A stretch of DNA of 64,000 nt from Chloranthus sessilifolius (GCA_021018995.1 CM037593.1:34919810-34983809), one strand, 5' to 3'. Positions 54,481 to 64,000 are shown, counted from the stretch's first letter. The notes: generated from the sequence alone by a model not told the origin. Numbers and translations: made by a program.

Positions 54481-57096
54481 TGTAATAACCCAAAAAAAAT
54501 CACGTTAAACGATGACCTCGGGATCCATGCCCGACTGGTCATAAGTTTGACCAAGTAGGAGTCCACTAGTTGACCCGAGGAGTAATGAACGGATGCGATG
54601 TGAAATTAAAGCAAACGTGTGGAGTGTGAGGTGAGATCTGGAACCACATACACCATCTGGGGTGTATGTGCTCAACACATAGAAAATGAGTATAAAAGGG
54701 TTAAAGAACCCTAACTTACTCTTGTTTGGTTGTTGAAAGAGTTAAGAAGAGAGAGAGAGGGAGAGAAGTAAAGAGGGGTTGTTGTGCAAGGAGTGAATGC
54801 AAGCCAAGAGGGGATTCGAGTATTTAAAGCCGAATTCAATGAGAAGGATCCTTTGGAGCTAAAGCTGAAACCCTAGCCATTCCAACTTTGAGATCCAATC
54901 AAATTGGGATTTGATTGAGGTAAATTTTGTTGAATTAAATGCATAGATTGTAGGAGTTTAAATGGAGGTCAAGAACATTTAAAATCATAGGAAGAAGGCT
55001 TAGAAAAAGAAGGAAAAATTGTTTGAGAATGATTTGGAAGATCAGCCCGAAAGGGGGCTGAATCTGGCCAAATCGATTAATCAAAATTGGATTTCGATTA
55101 ATCGATTTTAGCCCAGAGATTGAAAAGTCATGGAAGCCCGATTTCGATTAATCAAAATGAATTTCGATTAATCGATTTGGATTTCGATTAGTCGATTTGG
55201 AAATCGACTAATCGACTAAGAAGCTCCAGCCACTGGAGAAATGAAACCTGGGGAAATTGACTAATCGAATTGGGATTTCGATTAATCGATTTGGGATTTC
55301 AATTAATCGATTTGGAATCGATTAATCGATTTTGAGATCTCGACTACTCGATTTAAGAATCGACTGCTTTATGTAGGAGACCTCGATTAATCAATTTAGG
55401 ATCGATTAATCGAATTTGAATCTCGATTAATCAATTTTGAGAATCGATTAATCGATTTTGAGAATCGATTAATCGATTTTGGGTTTCGATTAATCTATTT
55501 TGGGAATCGATTAATCGAATTGCATTTCAATTAATCGATTTTGGGAATTGATTAATCGACTTTGACAATTTTGCTTAAACTTTATAGTTAACTTTGAGAT
55601 TCAGGGAGGGTCTTGGACCTTCTTTGTTACATCTTTAGTGATGAGTTACATGTGTTATGTGGTACCATAGGTGGTACGTATGAGCATGAGCACAAGGATC
55701 CGCGTGGGACCTTGATGCTTAGAATTTCAAAGACTTGAGGTAGGGAACACCTTGAACATGTACTTTAATTTCAAGAACATGTATGTAGTGATATAATCAT
55801 TAAATTGAAATTGTTTTAAATCATAAAAAACTTTGTGAAAATGGGTGTGTGTGTGACACCACGAATATGATAAGGGCATCTGTGTGATGCAAGTGATTAA
55901 GAACTAATAATCTAATAAGATTGAGATATCCCCAGGGGATGAGAAAGTAATAAAGGCAGTAGGTGTGATGCGGGTATGTATACATCCCAGGGATGTATAC
56001 ATAGGATTGAATAATTACTGTTGAGGCCTAACTTATATAAGATAACACACTTACACGGTGAATAACTATATGTAAAGTACATGTTATTTTTATTATTTGA
56101 GGTTTGGAGGATACCCCACCGACGTGGCGGGATACCCACGATTGACGCGGCAGGATATCCGTGACCGGTACGGCAGCGAATCCGTACACCAGCACAGAGG
56201 TTTATCCGTGACCGTAAGTACATCCCAGGGATGTTGTGTAATATTTAACCCCGCAACCTAGTGAGAAAGGGGCTTGGGTCGTATTCCCAGGGAATACATA
56301 TTTTTACAACTATCTAATTAGATGACGATGAAGGGTATCTCATCGGGGCTCGATGCTATATTGCTCGGGGATTACTTAAGTTGAAGATTTAAGTTTTGCT
56401 TTAGGCCTGTTCAGTGTCATTCATGATTAAATCAATAGTAATGTAATACATGCAACTTACCAGTAAATTGAGTATAAATCACCTGTTTTTAATTGGTTTT
56501 CTAGCAAGTGCATAGATTCATCATGCTTTGAATATCATGGAATATATGTGAGTTTTGACTTATATGTTCATTGTGTTGTTCCCTATTGAGCTAGGATGTA
56601 GCTCATCCTTTTGACTTATGTCGCAGGTCCATTGATAGCAGCAGCGGAGGCTTCAAGGGACGTGGATCCGGGGGATTCGGATTACATACTTGGAGACGAG
56701 TTGGAGCCTCCTCCCGAAGACTTCTTCTAGGTGACTTTGCTGAGCACTTTGATAGAAAGTCAGTTTTGTGAGCAGTTCAGTGCGGCTTAGTATGTCAAGC
56801 CTTTATTTTTGAAACAATATAATTAAACTAGATATTCTTTTGGCAAACCATCTGGGGTGATCTGTGTACCATTGATGGTTAGGGTCGGTTCTCTATTCAT
56901 GCAGTGGCATGAGGGTAGAACTGTCTTTTGAATATGTCAGTTGGGCATATTAATGTTTTCCGCTTTAATAAGGTTAATTGCTTTATTTATTATGTGGTGC
57001 TTGTTATACCAATGTTCCGTGCTAAGCTTTGGGGCACGGTCTGGAGGATCGTGCTGATGGCACGGGTTTTGGGGTGCCGAAATTTGGGCTGTCACA
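54481..57096 (+). repeat. 3' LTR of element B (2.62 kb)
   Basis: Same TGTAATAACCC...TGTCACA ends as the 5' LTR. Contains the longer motif array (55071-55563), the hairpin block (56117-56213) and TATATAAG at about 56034-56041, which is mutated in the 5' copy. Confidence 0.93.
55071..55563. repeat. Array of TCGATTAATCGA motifs in 3' LTR B
   Basis: About eighteen units. Extra units relative to the 5' LTR lie at about 55149-55185 and 55440-55555, each bounded by the motif itself. Confidence 0.92.
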
Positions 57097-57109
57097 GACG
57101 TCATCCAAG

Positions 57110-57243
57110 GTATCTTTACGCTTTGAGAGTTAAATTAATTAGTTGATATTCATATACTATAGTCTGTTTTGACGATTTTATGCATATGGATATTCAAAAT
57201 TGTTGTACACTTAACTCTATATGTTTAATATATCAATAAAAAG
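57110..57243 (+). other. Putative intron at the gag-protease junction of A (134 bp)
   Basis: CAAG|GTATCT ... ATAAAAAG|GTACCC. Removal joins DVIQ-G to TLVMRRKGDE in frame, phase 1, at the same codon as in element B. The 3' end lacks a good pyrimidine tract, so splicing is plausible but not assured. Confidence 0.6.
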
Positions 57244-57662
57244 GTACCCTTGTTATGCGTCGTAAAGGCGACGAGAGTCAAGTGAACGCTCGAGTATTGA
57301 TAGACCATGGGTCTAGTCATTCTTTTATTTCTCCGTCGTTCTCTGAGAAGTTAGGCATCGTGCCTAAAATCCTTGATTTCATTTTGGTTGTATCAGTCCC
57401 TACTAGAAGCTCAGTCAGCATGGATACAGCATGTCAATCAATTATCGTGATGATTGAGGATCACAAGACGATGACGGATATGATCACGTTGGATATGGAA
57501 GGATTTGATGTGATCCTTGGAATGGATTGGTTGTCAGCATACCATGCGAGTGTGGATTGTCTTCGAAAGGTTGTAACCTTTCGAAGACAATCCACACTCG
57601 CTTCTGTGGAATCAAATCCAAAGTCGCACCGTTCATTTCAGCTATTCGAGCGGAGCGCATGA
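57244..57662 (+). pseudogene. Protease of element A
   Basis: ARVLIDHGSSHSFISPSF (active-site region), [32 protein letters not shown]. The frame is then disturbed by a perfect 27-bp inverted duplication (57546-57601). Downstream protein similarity continues in a different frame ([20 protein letters not shown]). The catalytic Asp is present. The first codons come from the far side of the intron-like insert. Confidence 0.87.
57546..57601. repeat. Perfect 27-bp inverted repeat within pol of A
   Basis: Left arm 57546-57572 and right arm 57575-57601 are exact complements around a 2-base spacer (GT). It starts GCGAGTGTGGATTG and contains TTCGAAAGG. The left arm is ordinary protease-linker coding sequence; the right arm is extra and shifts the frame. 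Confidence 0.95.
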
Positions 57663-58518
57663 TGAAGAATGGATGTTATAGATATCTTGCTTACTTGCAA
57701 GATCATCAGGTGAAGAAGAGGGACATCGCTCTTGTCACTGTTGCATTTGAATACCCCGATGTCTTTCCAGAGGAATTACCCGGATTGGCACCTGATCGGG
57801 AGATTGAGTTTGCAATTGATTTAGTACCGAGTACTGAACTGTTGTCAAAGGATTCGTACAGAATGGCACCTGCTGAGCTAAAGGAACTGAAGGAGCAGCT
57901 TCAGGAGCTCTTGGACAAAGGTTTTATTAGACCGAGTGTATCTCCTTGGGGAGCACCGGTACTGTTTGTGAAGAAGAAGGATGGTTCGATGCGACTGTGC
58001 ATCGATTACTGTCAGTTGAATAAAATGACTATTAAGAATCGTTACCCACTGTCGTGGATTGACGACCTCTTTGATCAGTTGTAAGGTGCAAGGTTCTTTT
58101 CAAAGATTGATCTAAGGTCGGGTTTCCACCAATTGAAGATTAAGGTGGACGACATTTCCAAGACCGCATTTCGCACGAGGTATGGTCATTACGAGTTCAT
58201 GGTTATGCCGTTAAGGCTAATGAACACACCGGCACCGTTCATGGACTTGATGAACTGGGTATTCAAGCCACACCTCAATATATCAGTGGTGGTTTTTGTT
58301 AACGATATCCTCATATCTTCAAACACAAGAGAGGAATATGTTCAGCATTTGCAAGTTGCTCTGCAAACACTTAGGGACAACCAACTACATGCCAAGCTTA
58401 ACAAGTGTGAGTTTTGGCTTGATCGGGTCAGTTTTTTAGGCCACGTTGTTTCTGAGACGGTATCATAGTCGATCCTACAAAGATCGAATCTATAGTGAAT
58501 TAGGAGCAACCGAAGACG
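57663..58518 (+). pseudogene. Reverse transcriptase of element A
   Basis: [69 protein letters not shown], then [17 protein letters not shown], where B has [12 protein letters not shown]. The catalytic box reads VFVNDIL: the first Asp of the DD pair is Asn (a G-to-A change). Stops follow FDQL and SETVS, the second with a frameshift. The enzyme would be inactive even with the frame intact. Confidence 0.92.
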
Positions 58519-59369
58519 GTGACAGAAGTTCGTAGTTTCCTTGGCTTGGCAGGGTACTATAGACGGTTTGTGGAAGGATTCTCTAAACTCTCAGGTCCGC
58601 TTACTCAGCTTACAAAGAAGAATGTTAAGTTTGATTGGACAGAGCAGTGTGAGAAGAGTTTTCAAGAACTCAAGACTTGTCTGACTACAGCACCAGTGCT
58701 AGCTATACCTTCTGGAGGAGGAGGTTTTGCTATATATAGTGACGCATCTTACAGTGGAATGGGTTATGTTCTCAATCAACACAAGAAGGTTATCGCTTAC
58801 GGCTCTAAACAACTCAAGGACCACGAGAAGAATTATCCCACTCATGATCTGGAGTTAGCTGTGGTAATTTTTGCTTTGAAGATCTGGAGATACTACTTGT
58901 ACGGTGAGACGTTTGATATCTTCACCGACCACATGAGCCTTAAGTATCTGTTCACCTAGAAGATCTGAACATGCGACAGCGAAGATGGATGGAATTCTTG
59001 AAAGATGATGATTGTTCCATCCAGTATCACCTTCGGAAGGCCAACATAGTGGTGGATGCATTGAGTCGAAAGTCTTCAGTTCAGTTAGCGCATCTCATTA
59101 CGAGAGTTCATCGGTGGTACTTGCTTGAGGACATGGCCTTGTGTGACGCTAGGTTTGATGTGAAAGGTTCGGGTGCTTTAATGGCCACCCTGTTTATCAG
59201 GCCAACCTTGTTTGAAAACATTCACAAACTTCAAATGGTCGATGATGAGCTTATGACCATTAGACAAGGTGTGATCAGCGGGACCAGAGCAGATTTCTTC
59301 ATCAGGGAGGTTGGTACCTTATTATTTCGGGATCGGGTGTGCATACCTACCAATGTTGATCTCTGAGAT
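58519..59369 (+). pseudogene. RNase H and linker of element A
   Basis: [46 protein letters not shown] (stop), then [20 protein letters not shown] and VVDALSRKS, followed by the integrase spacer ending PTNVDL (TGA at 59366). [14 protein letters not shown] replaces the usual [14 protein letters not shown]. Confidence 0.88.
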
Positions 59370-60694
59370 ACTATTTTAGAGGAGGCTCATAAATCGATGT
59401 ATGCTATACATCCTGGGAGTACCAAGATGTATCAGGACTTGAAGAAAAACTTCTGGTGGAGAGGCTTGAAGAAGGATGTAGCTAAGTACGTGTCGAGATG
59501 ATTGGTCTGCCAGCAAGTAAAGGTAGATCATCAGAATCCAGCGGGATTATTGTATCCTTTGTCTATACCTGAGTGGAAATATGAAGTCATTTCTATAGAT
59601 TTTATATTAGGGTTGCCCAATATAAAATCTGGGTCATTGTGGATAGACTGACCAAGTCTGCACATTTTCTACCGTATCGTACGACGTATACCGCAAGTAA
59701 GCTTGCAGAGCTATACCTTAAAGAGATAGTTAGACTTCATGGTATACCAGCCAGTATTGTGTGTGATCGTGATCCACGTTATACATCACAGTTATGGCAA
59801 AGATTTCAAGAAGGAATGGGATCTAGACTTGATTTTAGCTCGGCGTTTCATCCTCAAACTGATGGACAGACTGAAAGAGTGAACCATATCATAGAGGATA
59901 TGTTGTATGCGTGTATGCTAGACTTTCACGGGTCATGGGATCAATATTTGCCTCTGATTGAGTTCGCGTACAACCATAGCTATCAGTCTAGTATTGGCAT
60001 GGCTCCATATGAAGCTTTATACAGACGACGATACAAATCTTCGTTGAATTGGGAGGAAGTCGGTGAGAAACTTATTTGAGGACCAGATATCATGGACAGT
60101 GCCACCGAGACGGTTCGGTTGATCCGCGAGAGATTGAGAGTTGCTCAAAGTCGCCAAAAGAGTTATGCCGATCTTCATAGGACGCAGGTCGAGTTTCAGG
60201 TGAACTTGATTACGATAAATACAATAAATCTTTTGTTATCAGTTCATTGGTATGGAATTAACACCTATTTTCAGATAGGGGACAAGGTCTTTGTCAAGAT
60301 CTCGCCAACCAAGGGCGTGATGCATTTTGGGAAATGTGAGAAGCTAAGTCCACGTTATATTGGACCTTTTAAAGTGCTAGGTCGAGCTGGAAAAGTCACG
60401 TATCAGATTGCGTTGCCACCACAGTTGGCAAGCATGCATAATGTATTTCATGTCTCCATGCTGAAGAGATACGTGAAAGATCCAACACACGTCTTGGATT
60501 TTCAACCGATTGAACTTTAAGAGGATTTGACCCTAGTAGACGAACCTATGTAGATTCTAGACTGTAAGGATCAGGTGTTACGGATTAAGATGATCCCACT
60601 TGTGCTAGTAAAGTGGAGGAATCATTCTTCTGCAGAGGCTACCTGGGAGCGCGAAGCCGAAATTCGCGAGCAATACCCGCATCTGTTTGACTGA
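59370..60694 (+). pseudogene. Integrase of element A with chromodomain-like tail, intron-split
   Basis: Zinc region AHKSMYAIHPGSTKMYQ; the first zinc Cys has become a stop (YVSR*LVCQQV). The DDE core has Asp in IDFILGLP (frameshift just after), Asp in VCDRDPRYTS and Glu in TERVNHIIEDML. A stop follows GEKLI. The coding frame is split after VEFQ by 60200-60274. It resumes IGDKVFVKISPTKGVM, PRYIGPFKVLGRAGK and HNVFHVSMLKRYVK. Two more stops precede VLVKWRNH, EATWEREAEI and YPHLFD, ending in TGA at about 60694. This is the same reduced chromodomain tail as in B. Confidence 0.88.
60200..60274 (+). other. Putative 75-bp intron in integrase of A
   Basis: TTTCAG|GTGAAC ... ACCTATTTTCAG|ATAGGG. Good donor, and an acceptor with a pyrimidine tract; phase 0. 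B reads straight through the same place (DFKVGEYVF). The length is a multiple of three with no in-frame stop, so the unspliced form would add 25 residues. Confidence 0.7.
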
Positions 60695-60874
60695 TATGCG
60701 AGGTAATTTTGATGCTTGGATTTAATTCTATAATGTGTTGTACCTTTATTAAATCTTTGAGCATGTTTTAGGGCTATACACATTGCTTAACATGTTAGTA
60801 TACCATTGAAATATAACCGTTGGGCAATGACGATGCCTACAGGTCTGTTACACCTGTGATCTAGGAGGACAACT

Positions 60875-61195
60875 TTGTTGTTAAGTTTGATTGATCAAAG
60901 TGGTGATTGCTCGATCAACCTTACATTCTATTTTTCAGACCTATTCGATTGATAAAAGGGAGTATTTGATCAATCAAATGTGAATCTAATCGATCAAAAT
61001 GAGAGTTGATCGATCAACTGACTTTGAATAATGTGTTGCTTTTAAACCTGTCTAATCGATCAATTGGACAAATTGATCGATCAAATTTGGAATCCGATCG
61101 ATCAACCTAAAGGATTGATCGATCAAACCTATCTGGTTAGGGCTTTTTGCTTTTGAAATCCGATCGATCAATTTAGCATTGATCGATCGAATCTA
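60875..61195. repeat. Array of TGATCGATCAAA motifs upstream of ORF3 in A
   Basis: About twelve GATCGATC-type or near units (for example TTGATCGATCAAATTTG, CCGATCGATCAACC), the same motif as in the LTR of A. Confidence 0.88.
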
Positions 61196-61417
61196 TCAAT
61201 TTACGCTACGTTGGATTTTGAAATACCCATTTGAACAATCAAAGAAACCTAATCGTGCGAGAGCCTTTTGCATCCTTTGAGTTCGAAGGTCATTTCCGAC
61301 TACTTTCGGCTATCGGAGCTCCGTGCTCTTGGTTCCTTGGATCGCGTATTTCTTCCTTATCATGATAAACCTTAAAACTTTCCATTCCTTTGGGGTTTTT
61401 GTGTATTTTATCTTTTT

Positions 61418-62809
61418 TTGAACCATGGGACCGCGCATGAAGAACGCTTCACACAAAGTTCCTACGTGGCACCACCACGGGTTCAACAACCCCAACCACC
61501 ATTCATCGAGCGTGAATTACCAAAAGAGTGGTGGAATGCCAAGACCTTCTTACCTGAGCATGAGTTTACCCCGACCCTTTTTGAAAATCATCCCGAAATG
61601 ACGTGGGTGATCAACTATATCACAAAACTAGGGCTCAAACCCATGCACAACCCCTTTCATGACTTTTATTGCCCAAGAATAGTACGGCTATTCTACCAAC
61701 ACCTTCGACGGGGCGGTAACCGTCATCAAATGGTTACCAATATCGATGGGTTGGAATATAAGTTCAACCAATTCCACGTCTCCGCCGCCTTGTAATGCCC
61801 ATTCGAGTATGTGGAGACATGTTGTTTGGCGGCACCCTACGTGAAGGATGTGCCCTCTGAGGACGTCATCGCTAAGATGACGCACGGGCTTCAAGGATCG
61901 GGCCAATCGATCAAACGGGCCCAACTTCTCGACAATTTATGGATGCTTGATACCTACATCAAGTGTACCATCTACCCGTTCTTACACAAATCGGAGTGTA
62001 CGGGTATAGTGCAATAATTTCTCTTCTCAGCTTTTGAGAATCGTTGGTTCTCCGAGAAGAAGGCGAAGGTGAAGAAAGAAATGCCTTATGCGCGATTGAT
62101 CACACAGATGGTTGAGCAGTACAACTTCGTGCGTGAGGCATATAGCATGGCTCCTGGGGAGCCAAGATGGAACAATAACATCAAGGTTTTTCAGCTCAAG
62201 GATTGGACCAAGAGCTATAACCTTTTGGTAAAGCGATTACTGGATGAGGAGGAGGTTCCACCAGTTGAGGCCAGAGTCGAGGCTGCTGAGCGAGCTCCAG
62301 CTGAGGGGGAGGCATACCCTGATATTTCCCCTTAGCCTGAGGTACATGTTAGACCCACCCCCATTCCTCCATGCCGACCTACTCGTGCTGCTACCTCGCG
62401 TTGTCCTGAGCCTTCCACCATTGCCCTAGAAAGTGTGCTCGCGACGTTCAACGAGGGCAACAAGAGGGTTCATGAGAGGCTAGACGAGATGCATGAGTTT
62501 CATTGTTAGGTGCATCGACGATTAGACTTTCATGAGGGGATGCTCACACTACTGATGCAGCACGCTTATCCGACCACTGCTACCCCCATGATCGGCCATG
62601 CCCGCCTGCATACAGTGGATCCTCGTGACTGCAATGCCGAGCCATCCAAACCTAGCCGACTAGACGCACCTACGGAGTCAGGTTCATCATTTGCTCCACC
62701 GACAGGTGATCACTATACCTTTTACGTTGCTTTTATAATTATATATGTATATTTCATTCTATTTTCCATATTAAACCTTTGCTTTGCATGCACGATTACT
62801 CCTGCATGA
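61418..62809 (+). pseudogene. Broken ORF3 of element A
   Basis: Colinear with ORF3 of B: PKEWWNAKTF, W-INYITKLGL, CPRIVRLFYQHL, SIKRAQLLDNLWMLDTYIKC, MPYARLITQMVEQY, DWTKSYNLLVKRLL, a Pro/Glu-rich stretch and a helical tail (ESVLATFNEGNKRVHERLDE). Likely original start ATG 61426 (MGPRMKNASHKV), with a frameshift within the first 15 codons. Stops follow HVSAAL, GIVQ, DISP and EFHC. About 20 residues present in B before MPYARL are missing. By eye about a third of positions match B, so the two diverged well before these insertions. Function unknown. Confidence 0.8.
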
Positions 62810-62936
62810 TTTCTGTTTTGACTGTTTCTGCCTATTTTATTCGATGTCTATTTTTGCATGCTTTGTACTCTGCTTAGCTGTACTCTGCCCTGTACTCTGT
62901 CTCCGTCTGTTACCTCATTGGATGATGTATGCGTGT

Positions 62937-63125
62937 TCTGTGTGTATGGTTGTTTGAGTCACGGTGGAGTGTTCTTCCGAGCACGTGACCCTTGGGACGG
63001 ATGTATCCATGTACGGATGCAATCCTCTATGGTATTCTCGGATGTCACACATAATACATCCAGATTACTATGGATCCCGACCCTTCATACGCGTGCTTAG
63101 TGAAGACTATTGCACTGTGACCCAC
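62937..63125 (+). repeat. Block in A related to LTRs C and G
   Basis: GTCACGGTGGAGT, ATCCATGTACGGATGCAA, ATCTAG/CAG-TTACTATGGA-like and GTGACCCA words occur in the same order and spacing as 47238-47412 in element C. Confidence 0.8.
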
Positions 63126-63232
63126 TCGTAAAGATTGAGACTATTTTTTTCTGCTTTGTTCTATAAATTAGGACTAGGGAACACTGTAGGCCTGTTTAGA
63201 CCTGTCTGAGATTTTCGAGGACGAAAATTTCT

Positions 63233-63245
63233 AAGGGGGGGAGAA
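63233..63245 (+). other. Polypurine tract of element A
   Basis: AAGGGGGGGAGAA immediately before the 3' LTR. Confidence 0.85.
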
Positions 63246-64000
63246 TGTAATGACCCTAAAATTCTGAGAACACCTGACTGCTTTGGTATACATGTAAGGA
63301 ATGAAAATCGAGACAAATTTAAAATTTAATAAAAAGAATATTTATATATTAAGATTTTTAATCTGTAAGTGTGTGAAACCATGTGTCAAGTGTGGCACAA
63401 ATCTGAGGCTTGATTAGACATCCTATGGAATGATACATACCTAGGTGTGGTATGTATGCTCAACACCTGAACGGAAACTTGGAGAGGGAAATATCAAAGA
63501 TATTTCTCTGTTTTAGCTTATAAGAGAAGGAAGAGATTAGAACTTCACCTCTCTTCATCTCCTTCCTCTGATCTGGTCTGGTTTCTGCTTGCAAAAATCA
63601 CAAGGTGTACGTGATTCGAGTTCTAGAGAAACTCCTTTTGTGAAACTTACGTAAGAGAGAACCTTATTTTCATGATAGTCTGACCTAGAGCTTGAAGGAA
63701 TCGACATCTGTGAGTGAACACCTCTGTGTATTAGCGTAGAGTTGTGCCTTTGGTTCTTCGGAGAGCTCAAAGCGGCAAACCCTTTGATTCGATCCGAAAA
63801 CTCACCGGAGATCACAATGCCGTGAACCAAGAAGCAACCTTCAAAAGAGGTAAGTTATTATGGGTTTTATGTGGGTTTGATGTCATAATTATGTGTTTAA
63901 TGAGGGCTTGAGTGATTCATGAAGAATCATAATGAGTTAGGGTTGAAATGGGTTTAAAATCAACGAACCCCTTTAATGACAAATGCTATCATTTTCGATC
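63246..64000 (+). repeat. 3' LTR of element A, cut by window end
   Basis: TGTAATGACCCTAAAATTCT onward, colinear with 36315-37070. It stops at the first CGATC of the motif array. Confidence 0.92.

Larger units (their letters stand above)
40370..57096 (+). mobile_element. Tekay/Del-like element 'B' inserted in gag of A
   Basis: Full layout: LTR 40370-42833, PBS, gag, intron, protease, RT, RNase H, integrase, motif array, ORF3, polypurine tract, LTR 54481-57096. Flanks GATGA and GACGT each differ by one base from GATGT, the sequence the host reading frame (NDVIQ) predicts, so a 5-bp target duplication with one mutation on each side fits. Element C is inserted after its protease. Confidence 0.9.
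36315..64000 (+). mobile_element. Tekay/Del-like Ty3/gypsy element 'A', outer element of the nest
   Basis: 5' LTR 36315-38980, Met-tRNA PBS, gag to 40369, interrupted by element B (40370-57096). Then comes protease, RT, RNase H, integrase (with introns), a motif array, ORF3, a polypurine tract and the 3' LTR from 63246, cut by the window end. The long LTRs, Met PBS and the integrase C-terminal ATWERE tail suit the Tekay (Del) chromovirus lineage. It carries many stops, an RT catalytic change and a 27-bp inverted duplication. Confidence 0.9.

Noticed and set aside
61426..61480. ATG 61426 as start of a usable ORF3 in A
   Set aside because: The frame from this ATG loses ORF3 similarity within 15 codons; a frameshift is needed, so it is listed as broken.

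Overview
This window is nuclear DNA from a flowering plant, in a repeat-dense (probably heterochromatic) region. The evidence is the mix of element types: Ty3/gypsy retrotransposons of the Athila and Tekay/Del-like kinds, an L1-type LINE, tRNA-derived SINEs, a CACTA MITE, and foldback elements. Base composition is AT-rich, with TA and CT/GA microsatellites. Nothing identifies the species. Only one host gene is convincing: a small two-exon gene on the minus strand at 31517-33193. All calls were made by eye; no search was run.

Layout. (1) 1-9095: an Athila-type element on the minus strand ('D'), with its 5' LTR on the right and its 3' LTR beyond the window start. (2) 9096-19099: decayed repeats: a diverged LTR with a PBS-like site ('G'), a 190-bp foldback element with near-perfect 9-bp target duplications, a CACTA MITE with TGG duplications, an LTR-like fragment ('F') with a GCATAATC motif array, and an internally deleted LINE. 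(3) 19100-22807: a complete non-autonomous chromovirus ('E') with LTRs, TGGCA target duplication, Met-tRNA PBS, gag and chromodomain tail but no protease, RT or integrase. (4) 24949-28277: a 3.3-kb foldback element with arms of about 1 kb. (5) 28278-36314: AT-rich intergenic DNA with SINEs, the host gene and two more inverted-repeat elements. (6) 36315-64000: a nest of three elements. Tekay-like 'A' (3' LTR cut by the window end) contains Tekay-like 'B' (40370-57096) in the end of its gag. B in turn contains an LTR-type insertion 'C' (44853-48526, TSD AGATC) in the linker after its protease.

Two features recur and are not explained by the standard gag-pol layout. First, at least five element families carry dense arrays of a short motif with a CGAT (or AATC-G) core, a different motif in each family: TTCGATAGG in D, TTCGATCGATCGAA in E, GCATAATCGATTATGCG in F, TCGATTAATCGA in B, TGATCGATCAAA in A. 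In D, A and B the same family-specific motif occurs in two places: in the LTR, and between integrase and a post-pol ORF. The two LTRs of E, and the two of B, differ in array copy number although LTR pairs start out identical. Second, A and B both carry a third ORF after integrase. In B it is intact (449 aa) and preceded by a TATA box and telo-box-like 5' sequence, while gag-pol of the same copy is full of stops. A has a broken, colinear homologue.

A and B also share an intron-like insert at the same place and phase between gag and protease, and A has a second one in integrase. Most of the nonsense codons that can be compared between A and B look like decay of methylated C. The working model is a gypsy lineage whose genomic and ORF3 promoters use the same array of sites, with each family holding its own site variant.
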